A stretch of DNA of 64,000 nucleotides from Candidatus Phyllobacterium onerii (GCF_028331445.1 NZ_JAQMHX010000001.1:930001-994000); one strand, 5' to 3'; positions 17,527-27,464 are shown, counted from the stretch's first letter. Numbers and translations: made by a program. Notes: generated by a model not told the origin, from the sequence alone.

Positions 17527-20500
17527 ACTGGAACATTTCCGCTTGGTCCATCCGTAACCCCGTCCCGTCGATCCTGCTTTTTGTCGTGCTGGTGGTTCTC
17601 GGCCTGATGGCCTTTGCCAAGCTGCCCATCACGCGTTTTCCCAATATCGATGTGCCTTTGATCTCGGTCTCAGTCACCGATCCGGGCGTTGCGCCGACAG
17701 AACTTGAAACGCAGGTCGCCAAGCGGGTCGAAGATTCGGTGGCGAACATTACCGGCGTCAAGAATGTCACAACCAATTTGACCGAAGGCAACTCCACGAC
17801 GTTGGTGGAATTCCGGCTCGAGGTCGATACACAAAAGGCATTGAACGACGTCAAGGACGCAGTTTCGCGTATCCGCGATGACCTTCCCGCAACGATCAAG
17901 GAACCGATAATCAATTCGGTCGACGTGGAGGGTTCTGCGATCCTGACTTACGGCGTCTCGGCGCCAACCATGACGTCGGAAGAGCTTTCCTGGTTCGTCG
18001 ATGACAAGATCCTCCGTGATATCCAGGGCCTGAAAGGCGTTGGCCGTGTCGAGCGCTATGGCGGTGTCACACGCGAAATCCGTGTCGCGCTGGATCCCGA
18101 TCGATTGACCGCACTTGGTGTGACGGCTGCCGATGTCAATCGTGCGCTGAAGTCGATGAATGCCGATCTGACCGGCGGACGCGGCGATCTCGGTACCACC
18201 CAGCAGACGATCCGCACGCTTGGTGCATCGCGCACCCTTGATGATTTACGGGCAGTGGAGATCCCTATTGCTGGGGGACGTTCCGTGCGGCTCGATCAGC
18301 TAGGAACGATCACCGACGCCTATGAAGAGCCAAAGTCCTTTGCGCGCGTGAACAACCAGACGGTGGTATCGCTCGGCGTATTCCGCGCCAAGGGTGCGAG
18401 CGATGCCGATGTCTATGCGCTCGTGCAGGCCCGAATGGACCAACTGCAGCAGAAATATCCCGACGCCCGTTTCAGCATCATCGATAATTCGGTGAACTAC
18501 ACCTACGGCAACTATGAATCCGCCATGAGTTCATTGGTTGAAGGCGCATTGTTGTCTATCGTGGTGGTCTTCCTGTTCTTGCGTAATATCCGCGCTACCT
18601 TGATTGCAGCCATTGCATTGCCGTTGTCGGCAATCCCGACCTTCTGGGCGATCGACATGCTCGGATTTTCGCTCAATCTGATCAGCTTGCTTGGTATCAC
18701 GCTGGTGACGGGTATCCTTGTCGATGATGCCATCGTCGAGATCGAAAACATCGTCCGGCATATGCGATCCGGCAAATCGCCATACCGTGCGTCGCTCGAA
18801 GCCGCCGATGAGATTGGTCTCGCCGTTATCGCCATTTCGATGACCATCATCGCAGTCTTCGCGCCGGTCAGCTTCATGAGCGGCATCGCCGGGCAATACT
18901 TCAAGCAGTTCGGCCTGACGGTGGCCGTCGCTGTGTTCTTTTCGCTGCTCGTCGCCCGTTTGATAACGCCGATGATGACGGCCTATCTTCTGCGCGATGG
19001 CAAGAGCCTGCATCACGGCGAGCAGGAGACCGGCTGGATCAAGGCCTATACCCGTTTCCTCACCGTCACTCTGCGCTATCGATGGCTGACGCTGCTCAGT
19101 GGCGTGGCCATATTTGCCATCGCCATCTGGGCCATGGGCTTTCTGCCAGCCGGTTTCGTGCCGCCGCAGGATGAAGCGCGTGTCGCGGTCAGCCTCGAGC
19201 TGCCGCCAGGTGCACCCATTGATGAAACACGCCGGGTAACCGACGAAGCGGCATCGCTGGTACGCGAAATTCCCGAAGTCCAGCAAACCTATATAACCGG
19301 TGGCGCCTCGCCAACCGGCTCTCTCGACACCCGCCGCGCAACGATGATCGTCAAGCTCAGCCACAAAAGCGAGCGTGAACGCACGCAAAAGCAGGTCGAG
19401 GTCGATATTTTCAACAAACTGTCGCAAGTGCCTGATTTGCGGGCGAATTTCGTCAATGATCGCGGTGAGCGCGAATTCGCTGTCGGCGTCATCGGCAGCA
19501 ATGGCGACAAGGTCAACGAACAGGCTCGCTCACTGCAGAGCGCCATGACTGCGACTGGCGACTTTCAGGCGGTTTCCTCGACGGCGGCGCTTGATCGACC
19601 GGAAATCATCGTGACGCCGCGCATGGACAAGCTGGCGGAGCTGGGCATTTCCACGACAGCGCTGTCGGACGCGTTGCGTGTTGCAACACAAGGCGACCTC
19701 GATCCGAATCTTGCCAAATACACCGTCGGCGACCGCCAGATACCGATCCGCGTTCAATTGACCGAAGAATCCCGCCGCGATCTTTCCATTCTGAGTACGC
19801 TGACCGTTACCACACCATCGGGAGTCGTGGTGCCGCTGGAATCGATTGCCCAGATCAGTTTCGGGCAGGGACCATCCTCGATCGAGCGTTTTAATCGCGA
19901 ACGGCGTATCGTTGTCGGCGCCAATATGGCGAACGGAAAGGAGATCGGCGAGGGGCTCTCCATCGTCAAGAACCTTCCTGAGGCGAAATCCATGCCGGAA
20001 GGCGTGCGTATTCAGGAAACCGGCGACGCCGAAGTTATGGGCGAGGTTTTTGCCGGGTTCCGCGATGCCATGATCATGGGCCTGATGCTGGTGTTCGTCG
20101 TGCTTATCCTGCTATTCGGCAGTATTTTCCACGCCTTCACTATTTTGATGTCTTTGCCGCTCTCGATTGCCGGTGTCGCCGTCGCGCTGCTGTTGACCAA
20201 CAATTCGGTCTCCATGGCGGTCGTCATCGGTATTTTGATGCTGATGGGCATCGTCACCAAAAACGCGATCATGCTCGTCGATTTCGCCGTCGAAGAGGTG
20301 AAACACGGCATACCGCGCAATGAAGCGATCATCGACGCAGGCCGCAAGCGTATCCGCCCGATTGTCATGACCACGATTGCCATGTCGGCGGGGATGCTGC
20401 CCGCAGCCATGGCTTTCGGCGATGGCGGCGAATTCCGCGCGCCGATGGCGATTGCGGTGATTGGCGGCCTCTTGATCTCGACCGTGCTGTCACTGGTGTT

Positions 20501-20669
20501 CGTGCCATCATTCTATACGATCATGGACGATGTCAGCCGCTGGACAGCGCGTGTATTCCATTGGTCCTTCCGTCCGAACAAGCCGGATGAGCCGGGGATC
20601 ACCGTTAGACCCGGGATACACACCGTTCCGCTGCTTCCTTCGAAGCCTGCTATTGAGGCGGCAGAGTAG
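17523..20669 (+). CDS. RND multidrug efflux transporter, inner-membrane subunit
   Basis: The 1048-residue protein has the RND layout: twelve transmembrane helices, large periplasmic loops after TM1 and TM7, and TM4 with the adjacent aspartates of the proton relay (GILVDDAIVEIENIV, near residues 401-402). The N-terminus (SAWSIRNPVPSILLF...KLPITRFPNIDVP) is the hydrophobe/amphiphile exporter type common in rhizobia, not a heavy-metal CzcA type. It uses the proton gradient to expel drugs, detergents or fatty-acid-like compounds. It begins at an ATGA overlap with the adaptor gene and ends the operon, stopping 11 bases before a convergent EamA gene. Confidence 0.93.
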   Translation: MNWNISAWSIRNPVPSILLFVVLVVLGLMAFAKLPITRFPNIDVPLISVSVTDPGVAPTELETQVAKRVEDSVANITGVKNVTTNLTEGNSTTLVEFRLEVDTQKALNDVKDAVSRIRDDLPATIKEPIINSVDVEGSAILTYGVSAPTMTSEELSWFVDDKILRDIQGLKGVGRVERYGGVTREIRVALDPDRLTALGVTAADVNRALKSMNADLTGGRGDLGTTQQTIRTLGASRTLDDLRAVEIPIAGGRSVRLDQLGTITDAYEEPKSFARVNNQTVVSLGVFRAKGASDADVYALVQARMDQLQQKYPDARFSIIDNSVNYTYGNYESAMSSLVEGALLSIVVVFLFLRNIRATLIAAIALPLSAIPTFWAIDMLGFSLNLISLLGITLVTGILVDDAIVEIENIVRHMRSGKSPYRASLEAADEIGLAVIAISMTIIAVFAPVSFMSGIAGQYFKQFGLTVAVAVFFSLLVARLITPMMTAYLLRDGKSLHHGEQETGWIKAYTRFLTVTLRYRWLTLLSGVAIFAIAIWAMGFLPAGFVPPQDEARVAVSLELPPGAPIDETRRVTDEAASLVREIPEVQQTYITGGASPTGSLDTRRATMIVKLSHKSERERTQKQVEVDIFNKLSQVPDLRANFVNDRGEREFAVGVIGSNGDKVNEQARSLQSAMTATGDFQAVSSTAALDRPEIIVTPRMDKLAELGISTTALSDALRVATQGDLDPNLAKYTVGDRQIPIRVQLTEESRRDLSILSTLTVTTPSGVVVPLESIAQISFGQGPSSIERFNRERRIVVGANMANGKEIGEGLSIVKNLPEAKSMPEGVRIQETGDAEVMGEVFAGFRDAMIMGLMLVFVVLILLFGSIFHAFTILMSLPLSIAGVAVALLLTNNSVSMAVVIGILMLMGIVTKNAIMLVDFAVEEVKHGIPRNEAIIDAGRKRIRPIVMTTIAMSAGMLPAAMAFGDGGEFRAPMAIAVIGGLLISTVLSLVFVPSFYTIMDDVSRWTARVFHWSFRPNKPDEPGITVRPGIHTVPLLPSKPAIEAAE

Positions 20670-20680
20670 GTCGTAAACTC

Positions 20681-21583
20681 CTAGATCGGATGGCGGACCA
20701 ATCCCGCCGTCCGTGACCTCTTGTGCACGTGATACATCTGCCAAAGCGAATGACCTACGAGTGACGCGATGATGATGATTCCACCCACAAGGGTCGGATC
20801 GCTAGGCTTTTCTGCAAAGACCAGCCAGACCCAGATCGGCGTCAACACGGTTTCCAGCAGATAGAACATGGCAACCTCAGGTCCCGAAAGGAACCGTGGG
20901 CCCGTAGCGAGGCAGAGAAAGGCGAGGGTCGTCACGACAGCGCCGTTGAAAATGATCCAGCCGGGTACTGCTACGGTGTAACCATTCTGCGAGACCATGA
21001 AAGCGGCGACGAGCATCGGCAATATCGTGCCGATGATCGCAGCGAAGCCCATATCCTTGCCCGAAGAGCGGCTGATTGTAATCGCTGTGGAAAGAATGAA
21101 GGTGGACAGCAGCGCCACCAGATCGCCGAACACATGGCCGGAGGATAGCCCCTCGCGAACAATTATACCGACGCCGATCAGCATGAAGAACATGGCGATG
21201 AACGTGACGGTCTTCGGCCGCTCTTTCAGGAATACCCAGGACAATAATGCCGAAAATACGGTGTTGAACGCCAGTATGAACACAAGGTTAGCCGTCTTCG
21301 TATTGTAGACCGCGATCATGAAGCAGATCGAGGCGAGGCCGTAGAGACCCGCGACCAAAAATCCGGCTCGGCCCGGGACGATCGTTCGCGCCCGGCCTGT
21401 CGCAAGACTCCATACCGCCCAGATGACAAACGCGCTGATGAACGTCGTGCCGCTGCGCAAAAGCAGCGTCGACCACGTCTCGCCTTCACCGAGCCTCAGC
21501 AGGGGAATATCGGCAGACAGGATCAATCCGCCGAGGCCAGTGATAAGTAGACCTTTGCGGTGATCGAGATGAAGTTGAGACAT
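20681..21583 (-). CDS. EamA/DMT-family transporter
   Basis: The 300-residue protein has about ten transmembrane helices in two EamA repeats, for example RSGTTFISAFVIWAVWSL in the first and EVAMFYLLETVLTPIWVWLVFAEKPS in the second. The second-repeat signature, with Glu before PS, is typical of the family. Substrate is unknown. It follows the bpt/GNAT genes on the same strand with an 82-base gap and converges on the RND gene. Confidence 0.88.
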   Translation of the reverse strand: MSQLHLDHRKGLLITGLGGLILSADIPLLRLGEGETWSTLLLRSGTTFISAFVIWAVWSLATGRARTIVPGRAGFLVAGLYGLASICFMIAVYNTKTANLVFILAFNTVFSALLSWVFLKERPKTVTFIAMFFMLIGVGIIVREGLSSGHVFGDLVALLSTFILSTAITISRSSGKDMGFAAIIGTILPMLVAAFMVSQNGYTVAVPGWIIFNGAVVTTLAFLCLATGPRFLSGPEVAMFYLLETVLTPIWVWLVFAEKPSDPTLVGGIIIIASLVGHSLWQMYHVHKRSRTAGLVRHPI

Positions 21584-21665
21584 GCGGCGGCGTTTCCCGT
21601 ATTTTTGTTATGCCGCGTGGTCTAGCTGGAAGGACAATCTTCGTCCAGAGGCCCTAAAACAAAGT

Positions 21666-22097
21666 TCAACGATACAAGAAGTGCTCAAACGGCCAGGATG
21701 TTTTGAGCCAGCTGGAAACCGCCTCATACAGCGGTGTGTCGAGATGAACGCGGTCAGCGGTGACCCATGACTTCACGACCGTTATCGCCGGGTCTTGCTT
21801 GGAGGGATAGATGTAGACGCAGCCGATCACCTTCGAACCTTCCAGCACCGTATAGGTAAATCCGGTGCGGTTAGTAAAATCGCGAGCGTGCTCTTCGAGA
21901 TCGCCAAGATTGGCTTCGAGGCTCATGCCTTGCAGCGGCGGCCAGTCGCTGAAACCCGGCGTCGCTAGGATGTGGGGAATGCTCGAGGACCACGCCTGGT
22001 GATCCGACAGATTATGCTGCGGCCCGAGGGGCTCGAGCCGGAAGCCTTGCCCGTCAAGTCTGACTGGCGGTACAAAATTGGCTGGTACAAAGCTCAT
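21666..22097 (-). CDS. GNAT-family N-acetyltransferase
   Basis: The 143-residue protein has a GNAT-like pattern: an N-terminal strand-helix (GQGFRLEPLGPQHNLSDHQAW) and the core TYTVLEGSKVIGCVYIYPSK, corresponding to strands 3-4. The usual Q/RxxGxG/A acetyl-CoA motif is not obvious, and the protein is shorter than most members. Acceptor is unknown. It follows bpt by 11 bases and is probably cotranscribed. Confidence 0.7.
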   Translation of the reverse strand: MSFVPANFVPPVRLDGQGFRLEPLGPQHNLSDHQAWSSSIPHILATPGFSDWPPLQGMSLEANLGDLEEHARDFTNRTGFTYTVLEGSKVIGCVYIYPSKQDPAITVVKSWVTADRVHLDTPLYEAVSSWLKTSWPFEHFLYR

Positions 22098-22108
22098 TGG
22101 AGCATGCT

Positions 22109-22855
22109 CTAATCCTGGCGTTCCCAGCCTTTTGTGCCGAGATGTTCCTGCGGCTTGTAGCGGATTTTATATTGCATCTTGCGCGAGCCCTCGACCCAAT
22201 AGCCGAGATAGACATGCGGCAAACCAGCGGCCGCAGCGCGCTGAATATGATCGAGGATCATGAATGTCCCGAGCGAACGGCTAGCATGTTCCGGGTTGAA
22301 GAAGGAATAGACCATCGACAATCCATCGCCCATCACGTCCGTCAGGGCGACAGCGATGAGTTCGCCTTCGCCCTTCTTGGTAATGAAGGAATCCGGTCCG
22401 CGCCGCCTGTATTCGATGATTTGTGTCGGCACATGCGTATCCTCGACCATCATCGCATAGTCGAGCACCGTCATTTCCGACATGCCGCCCTTGTTGTGGC
22501 GCGCGTCGAGATAATGCCGGAACAGCGAATATTGTTCGGTAGAAGGCTCGGCGTGGTGGATATTCCCGATCAAATCGCGGTTGCGATTCCAGACACGACG
22601 CATGGACTTGTCCTGCTTGAACTCGCCCGCCAGGATACGTACCGATACGCAGGCTCTGCAGTTCTCGCAAGCCGGGCGATAGGCGATGTTTTGCGAGCGA
22701 CGAAAGCCGCCCTGTGTCAGCAGCTCATTGAGTTCTGCGGCGCGACCGCCTACGAGATGCGTGAAGACCTTGCGCTCAAGCTGACCCTCCAGGTAAGGAC
22801 AGGGCGAAGGCGCTGTCAGGAAGAACTGCGGTGATTGCTGCGGCTGATGGGTCAT
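22109..22855 (-). CDS. bpt: Aspartate/glutamate leucyltransferase (Bpt)
   Basis: The 248-residue enzyme belongs to the ATE1-like aminoacyl-tRNA-protein transferases. It has the conserved cysteine cluster [14 protein letters not shown], the core [22 protein letters not shown], and the [20 protein letters not shown] segment. Bpt enzymes attach Leu from Leu-tRNA to N-terminal Asp or Glu, marking proteins for ClpS/ClpAP (N-degron pathway). Length matches the bacterial Bpt group. It lies in a minus-strand cluster with hemB and the RDD gene, near parC, an arrangement I recall from Brucella-type genomes. Confidence 0.9.
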   Translation of the reverse strand: MTHQPQQSPQFFLTAPSPCPYLEGQLERKVFTHLVGGRAAELNELLTQGGFRRSQNIAYRPACENCRACVSVRILAGEFKQDKSMRRVWNRNRDLIGNIHHAEPSTEQYSLFRHYLDARHNKGGMSEMTVLDYAMMVEDTHVPTQIIEYRRRGPDSFITKKGEGELIAVALTDVMGDGLSMVYSFFNPEHASRSLGTFMILDHIQRAAAAGLPHVYLGYWVEGSRKMQYKIRYKPQEHLGTKGWERQD

Positions 22856-22969
22856 CCAAGGTCCTGAGACGGTCGTAACACCTATAGAATCCTATGACCG
22901 CCCGAAACGTCAATTCAATTATATTGTATTCAGATGTGTATGTCTTGGGCGAGTTAGGTTCAGTAGCTG

Positions 22970-23389
22970 TTATCGGACCGAACCGCCGCCGCAGCGCGCG
23001 CCGTTCCATGAGTGGCTGGGCGCATCGAACTTGCCATTGACCGAGCCGCCCCAGTTTCCGTTGAAGCCGTCAAAATCACTGGAGAAATCGAGGTAGAGAA
23101 GCCCGGTCCCATATTTGTCGGTCCAGACTAGGGTGCGAGACGTGCCACTTCCAAGGTCCTTCTCTACCAGGTTGCCTTCGACGCGGCCGTCCGGCTCATC
23201 GAGTTCATAGGAGCCGGAGAGATGGCCATCCCTGGCGACATTCAGATTGGTCTCCACATCACGATAATCCCCGCTGGAGATCATCTCGCCGCAAAACCGT
23301 CCTGCGGGTGACGCTGCCATGCTGGTCGTGGTGCCAAGGCCATAGAGTACAAGCGCCGCAAAAGCGAACGCGAAGGAGCGTAAGTTCAT
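22970..23389 (-). CDS. Small secreted protein of unknown function
   Basis: The 139-residue protein (start at 23389; an in-frame TTG at 23404 is possible) has a signal peptide (MNLRSFAFAFAALVLYGLG, cleaved near MAA). The mature 110 residues look beta-rich: a Gly/Asp/Asn pattern and repeated short aromatic stretches (YELDEPDGRVEGNL, GNWGGSVNGKFDAP). Two cysteines, one near each end of the mature domain (RFCGEM and ARCGGG), could form a disulfide. No known family recognised. It lies between the RDD and bpt genes, all on the minus strand. Confidence 0.75.
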   Translation of the reverse strand: MNLRSFAFAFAALVLYGLGTTTSMAASPAGRFCGEMISSGDYRDVETNLNVARDGHLSGSYELDEPDGRVEGNLVEKDLGSGTSRTLVWTDKYGTGLLYLDFSSDFDGFNGNWGGSVNGKFDAPSHSWNGARCGGGSVR

Positions 23390-23438
23390 GATATACAAAG
23401 CCAAATGAGGAAGGGCTCCAGATCAGGAGCCCTTGAGA

Positions 23439-23909
23439 TTAGTTATAAGCGCGAACGACAACTGTGCCGAGCAAAAGGTCGTGGACAGTGCGTTTGCGAT
23501 CGAGAAACAGTGTTGCCAGCAGAATAAGAGGCGTCAGGACCACATTCAGTCCCCAGAACAGGACGGTATGTACGACGGCGAGCAAGCTGTCGACCTTCTG
23601 CCCGTCAAGCCGTTCCAGCTTCAATCCCATCATCTGCATGCCTTTTGTCGCCTGGCGTGGCCCGCCCAGCGTCGTCGCGATGTAGGCAAGGGCGACAACA
23701 GGAAACATGATGCCATATAATATCCAGCCGAGACCAAGCGTTGCCACACCAATGATGGCAATTAGGATGGCAACGGGAATGCACAGGAAGAAAACGATCA
23801 CATAGTCGATCAGGAACGCAAAGATGCGGCTCGTGCGCACACCCTGATACAGCCGCCAATCATCGAGGCGGTTGGTGATAATTTCGCCATCAAGGGTCTT
23901 GGTGTTCAT
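23439..23909 (-). CDS. RDD-family membrane protein
   Basis: The 156-residue protein starts at the ATG at 23909 behind AGGAA. RDD domains are named for an Arg in the first helix region and two Asp; here the first helix carries SRIFAFLIDYVIVFF and the second region KGMQMMGLKLERLDG. Three to four transmembrane helices are evident. Some RDD proteins take part in ion or osmoprotectant transport; the role here is unknown. It lies 80 bases downstream of hemB. Confidence 0.85.
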   Translation of the reverse strand: MNTKTLDGEIITNRLDDWRLYQGVRTSRIFAFLIDYVIVFFLCIPVAILIAIIGVATLGLGWILYGIMFPVVALAYIATTLGGPRQATKGMQMMGLKLERLDGQKVDSLLAVVHTVLFWGLNVVLTPLILLATLFLDRKRTVHDLLLGTVVVRAYN

Positions 23910-23989
23910 TTCATTTCCTGTTTCACAATACGGACACATTGCCGTTTGCGCTGAAATTGGGAATTCGAGAACAAAATATCAAGAAGATT

Positions 23990-25027
23990 TCAATAACCGG
24001 CTTTCAAACGTTCGGCTACGAGCGGCGCAAAATAAGTCAGGATGCCATCGCAGCCGGCGCGCTTGAAGGCCAGGAGCGTTTCCATCATGACCCGCTCCTC
24101 ATCGATCCAGCCATTGGCGCCGGCAGCCTTGATCATCGTATATTCGCCTGACACCTGATAGGCGAAGGTCGGCACGGCGAAGGTGTCTTTTAGCCGGCGG
24201 ATGATGTCGAGATAGGGCAGGCCAGGCTTGACCATAAGCGAATCCGCGCCCTCGGCGAGATCCTGCTCGGCCTCGCGTACTGCCTCATCGCTGTTTGCCG
24301 GGTCGATATAGTAGGTCTTCTTGTCGCCCTTCAAACGTCCCGACGTTCCGATCGCCTCGCGGTAAGGGCCATAGAAGGCCGAGGCGAATTTCGTGGCATA
24401 GGCCATGATCGCTACATCCTGAAACCCGTTCTGGTCCAGCGCATCGCGAATGGCGCCAATGCGCCCGTCCATCATATCCGACGGCGCGATGATATCGGCA
24501 CCCGCTGCTGCCTGCAGCACGGCGCCTCGGGTGATCTGCTCGACGGTCTCGTCATTGACAATGATGCCATCGCGCAGGATGCCATCATGGCCGTGGCTCG
24601 TGAAGGGATCGAGTGCGACGTCGGTGATCATGCCAATTTCCGGCACCGCGCTCTTGATCGCTCGCGTCGCACGGTTGATGAGATTATCGGGATCGAGAAT
24701 GCCGGAACCCGCATCATCGCGCAGGTCCGCGTCGATATTGGCAAACGTGGCGATAGCGGGGATGCCGAGCTTGGCTGCACGCTCCGCCTCACGCACCGCC
24801 ATATCGACGGAAAAGCGCTGAACACCCGGCATGGCGTTGATGTCTTCGCGCCGGTTCGTGCCCTCGCACAGGAATATCGGCCAGATCAGATCATCGACTG
24901 TCAACTGGTTTTCCTGAACCAGACGTCGCGACCAATCGGCCTTGCGCATGCGTCGCAGACGGCGGCCTTGCGTGATTTCATCGACTGTTCTTGCCGCACG
25001 TGTTTGAAACGTTGGATGTTTGTTCAT
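23990..25027 (-). CDS. hemB: Delta-aminolevulinic acid dehydratase (porphobilinogen synthase)
   Basis: The 345-residue enzyme joins two 5-aminolevulinates into porphobilinogen, the second common step of tetrapyrrole synthesis. The two active-site lysines are visible: Lys213 in YATKFASAFYGP and Lys267 in SLMVKPGLPYLD (Schiff base). The metal site reads DVALDPFTSHGHDG, with Asp and no triad of Cys, so it is the Mg/K-dependent rather than the zinc-dependent type, as in many alphaproteobacteria. It is the first gene of the minus-strand cluster. Confidence 0.96.
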   Translation of the reverse strand: MNKHPTFQTRAARTVDEITQGRRLRRMRKADWSRRLVQENQLTVDDLIWPIFLCEGTNRREDINAMPGVQRFSVDMAVREAERAAKLGIPAIATFANIDADLRDDAGSGILDPDNLINRATRAIKSAVPEIGMITDVALDPFTSHGHDGILRDGIIVNDETVEQITRGAVLQAAAGADIIAPSDMMDGRIGAIRDALDQNGFQDVAIMAYATKFASAFYGPYREAIGTSGRLKGDKKTYYIDPANSDEAVREAEQDLAEGADSLMVKPGLPYLDIIRRLKDTFAVPTFAYQVSGEYTMIKAAGANGWIDEERVMMETLLAFKRAGCDGILTYFAPLVAERLKAGY

Positions 25028-25179
25028 GATTGCTCAGCCGAACGTTGGCATTTCCTCGTTGTTTGGAATTGTTTTAACAGGGAACGTCCTGTTGACCAAG
25101 ATGCCCGGCCCTGGATGTGATCCATTGACGCGGTGTGCCAGAGTTTCCTAACCTCTGTCACAAAGGTTTGGAGGGGTGC

Positions 25180-26235
25180 ATGGAGATCGATTTCGGCGGC
25201 GAGGGGGAAGTCGTATTCGAACGCCGAGGCAAGGCTGGCCTCATTCGCCTGACGCGGCCGAAGGCGTTGAACGCGCTGACGCGCAACATGGTCGGCGCGA
25301 TGCATCGTGCACTTGTCGCGTGGTCGGCCGATCAGGATGTCCATTGTGTCCTTGTCGAGGGTGAGGGGCGGGCCTTTTGCGCTGGCGGGGATATTCTTGC
25401 GGTCTACCATGCCGGCCGATCCGGTCGGCCCTTCTATGAATTCTTTGCCGAAGAATACCGCCTCAACGCCTATATCAGGCACTTTCCGAAACCCTATGTC
25501 TCGCTGATCGATGGTATCTGCATGGGTGGTGGCGTTGGAATTTCCGTCCACGGCTCTTATCGGGTCGTCACAGAAAATATCGTGTTCGCAATGCCGGAGG
25601 TCGGCATCGGCTTCTTTCCTGACGTCGGGGGAAGTGCCTTTCTTCCGCATCTTCCGGAACATTTCGGCACTTATCTTGCGCTGACGGGCAATCGCATCCG
25701 CCAGGGCGATTGCCTTCAAAGTGGTATTGCCACCCACGCCATCAAGGCGGAAAACAAGGAGAAGCTGCGGCGCAGCCTGATCAGAACCGGCAATCCCGAA
25801 ACGGCACTGCGCGGCAAAACCATCAACCCGGACTATGAAACGCCCGAAAAAACCCGCGATATGATCGGGGTGCTGTTCGATTCAAAGACACTTGGCGGTT
25901 GTCTGATCCGCCTGGCTGCCGCCGGCGTAAATGGCAGCGAGGAGGCGCAAAAGCTCCTCGATCTTATCAAGACCCGTTCGCCGATGAGCCTGCATGTGAC
26001 GTTCCGGCAGATCGAAGACGGCCGCGATCTCGACATGGATCAGTGCATGCAGATGGAGTACCGCATTCTATGCCGCATGCTCGAAAACCATGATTTTTAT
26101 GAAGGCATACGTGCGCTTCTTGTGGACAAGGACAATATGCCCGTGTGGCAGCCCGCAAAAATTGACGATATAACGCCCGAAATGGTCGATGCCTATTTCG
26201 CATCACTGGGTGAGCGGGAACTGCAACTGACATGA
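25180..26235 (+). CDS. 3-hydroxyisobutyryl-CoA hydrolase (enoyl-CoA hydratase superfamily)
   Basis: The start at 25180 follows GGAGGGG closely. The 351-residue length and the C-terminal extension mark it as an HIBYL-CoA hydrolase rather than a 260-residue hydratase. Crotonase-fold motifs are GRAFCAGGDI (oxyanion hole) and DGICMGGGVGISVHG, then PEVGIGFFPDVGGS. The enzyme frees 3-hydroxyisobutyrate from its CoA ester in valine breakdown, protecting the cell from methacrylyl-CoA. It is divergent from hemB and precedes the DUF6163 gene by 10 bases. Confidence 0.88.
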   Translation: MEIDFGGEGEVVFERRGKAGLIRLTRPKALNALTRNMVGAMHRALVAWSADQDVHCVLVEGEGRAFCAGGDILAVYHAGRSGRPFYEFFAEEYRLNAYIRHFPKPYVSLIDGICMGGGVGISVHGSYRVVTENIVFAMPEVGIGFFPDVGGSAFLPHLPEHFGTYLALTGNRIRQGDCLQSGIATHAIKAENKEKLRRSLIRTGNPETALRGKTINPDYETPEKTRDMIGVLFDSKTLGGCLIRLAAAGVNGSEEAQKLLDLIKTRSPMSLHVTFRQIEDGRDLDMDQCMQMEYRILCRMLENHDFYEGIRALLVDKDNMPVWQPAKIDDITPEMVDAYFASLGERELQLT

Positions 26236-26245
26236 ATAGACATAC

Positions 26246-26674
26246 ATGAGCGATAGGCCGACTCATCTGCCATTCGACGCGACAATGGCCCAACTCGGCT
26301 TCGTGTGGTTCCTGCGACTTGTCTCCATTTATTGCCTCGTCGCAGGCGTCGGCTATTGGGCGCAGCTCAGCGGCTACTATGAAGGCATGCTCTGGCGCTT
26401 CGACCTGATGCCATGGCAATGGAAGGTCGCGACCGTCTCGCTTGCCATGCTCTATCCCGTGGCGTCGACCGGGTTGTGGATGATGGTCTCCTGGGGCCCG
26501 GTCATATGGTTTGTGGCCGCATTGGGCGAAACGCTGATGTTCACGGTTTTCTCCAATTACTTTTTCTACAGGCCGCAGATCGCCATCGTCCATGGCTGCG
26601 TGGCGCTACTTTATATTCTCTTCCGGATTGTGCTTTTCGTGCAGAAGCGCCAGCACGCAAAGCCCATCAGGTAA
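26246..26674 (+). CDS. DUF6163-like inner-membrane protein
   Basis: The 142-residue protein has four likely transmembrane helices (about 18-38, 58-76, 82-100 and 110-130) with little outside them. I recall the DUF6163 family from Rhizobiales, next to LdtR genes, but cannot check it. Function is unknown. It is spaced 10 bases after the hydrolase gene, so cotranscription is likely. About 138 bases separate it from ldtR. Confidence 0.75.
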   Translation: MSDRPTHLPFDATMAQLGFVWFLRLVSIYCLVAGVGYWAQLSGYYEGMLWRFDLMPWQWKVATVSLAMLYPVASTGLWMMVSWGPVIWFVAALGETLMFTVFSNYFFYRPQIAIVHGCVALLYILFRIVLFVQKRQHAKPIR

Positions 26675-26812
26675 GTCTTCATTAAGATTGAAATTGATTC
26701 ATTCGCGGTAACGCACTGTTAAGTCTGTGTTTTAAGTCGAATTTTATGCGTATTCGATAGTGTCTCCTCAACGGTGAGAAAAATACACCGAAACAACAGT
26801 GAGGCAGGTACT

Positions 26813-27328
26813 ATGAACAACACACAGAGAAAGTCTGGTGAGAACCAGCGTTCAACACCAAGTGATACAGCATTGCGTACACTATATCTTGAAGCACTTC
26901 AGTTGGTCGAACGGTTACATCGTCGTCTGCTTGATGTGGTCAAGGATGAGTTCGACCGCAATGGCCGCAGCGACATCAACGCCATCCAGGCATTGCTGCT
27001 GTTCAACATCGGCAATGCGGAACTGACCGCCGGCGAACTGCGCAGCCGCGGTTATTATCTGGGCTCGAACGTTTCCTACAATCTGAAGAAACTCGTCGAG
27101 CTCGGCTTCATCTCCCATGAACGTTCACGCACCGACCGCCGTTCGGTTCGGGTCAGCCTGACCGAAAAGGGAACCGAAGTCGCAGAACTGGTTGCGGGTC
27201 TCTACGAGCGCCACGTCGCATCGATCGAACATGTCGGTGGCATCAAGGCGGAAGAATTCCAGTCGATGAACAAGGCACTGCAGCGTCTCGACCGCTTCTG
27301 GAACGACTCTATCGCCTACCGCATGTAA
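26813..27328 (+). CDS. ldtR: MarR-family regulator LdtR
   Basis: The 171-residue protein starts at the ATG at 26813 (upstream codons belong to the leader). The winged helix-turn-helix is clear: NAIQALLLFNIGNAELTAGELRS and YYLGSNVSYNLKKLVELGFI with the wing SRTDRRSVRVSLTEKG. It matches the LdtR group of Rhizobiales and Liberibacter, known to control L,D-transpeptidase and stress genes. The predicted target, a Tat-exported L,D-transpeptidase, is at 29620, separated by an insert. Direct TTAAGTC repeats (26719 and 26732) in its promoter could be control sites. Confidence 0.88.
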   Translation: MNNTQRKSGENQRSTPSDTALRTLYLEALQLVERLHRRLLDVVKDEFDRNGRSDINAIQALLLFNIGNAELTAGELRSRGYYLGSNVSYNLKKLVELGFISHERSRTDRRSVRVSLTEKGTEVAELVAGLYERHVASIEHVGGIKAEEFQSMNKALQRLDRFWNDSIAYRM

Positions 27329-27347
27329 GCGCATGCGGCTCCACAGC

Positions 27348-27384
27348 AAAAGCCCGGCTTCGTGCGGAACGAAGGCGGGCTTTG
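27348..27384 (+). terminator. Terminator after ldtR
   Basis: An AAAGCCCG/CGGGCTTT stem is extended by TTCGT/ACGAA across a small bulge, loop GCGGA, and followed by TTTG-rich sequence. It ends ldtR and, with its A-rich left side, may also stop transcripts of the minus-strand pair arriving from the right. Confidence 0.75.
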
Positions 27385-27464
27385 TTTGTTTAAAGCTCCA
27401 GCGGAAACGGCGTTCTTTCCCAAAAATTCTCGATCCCGTACGACTTAACGGATTGCTCTTCCCA

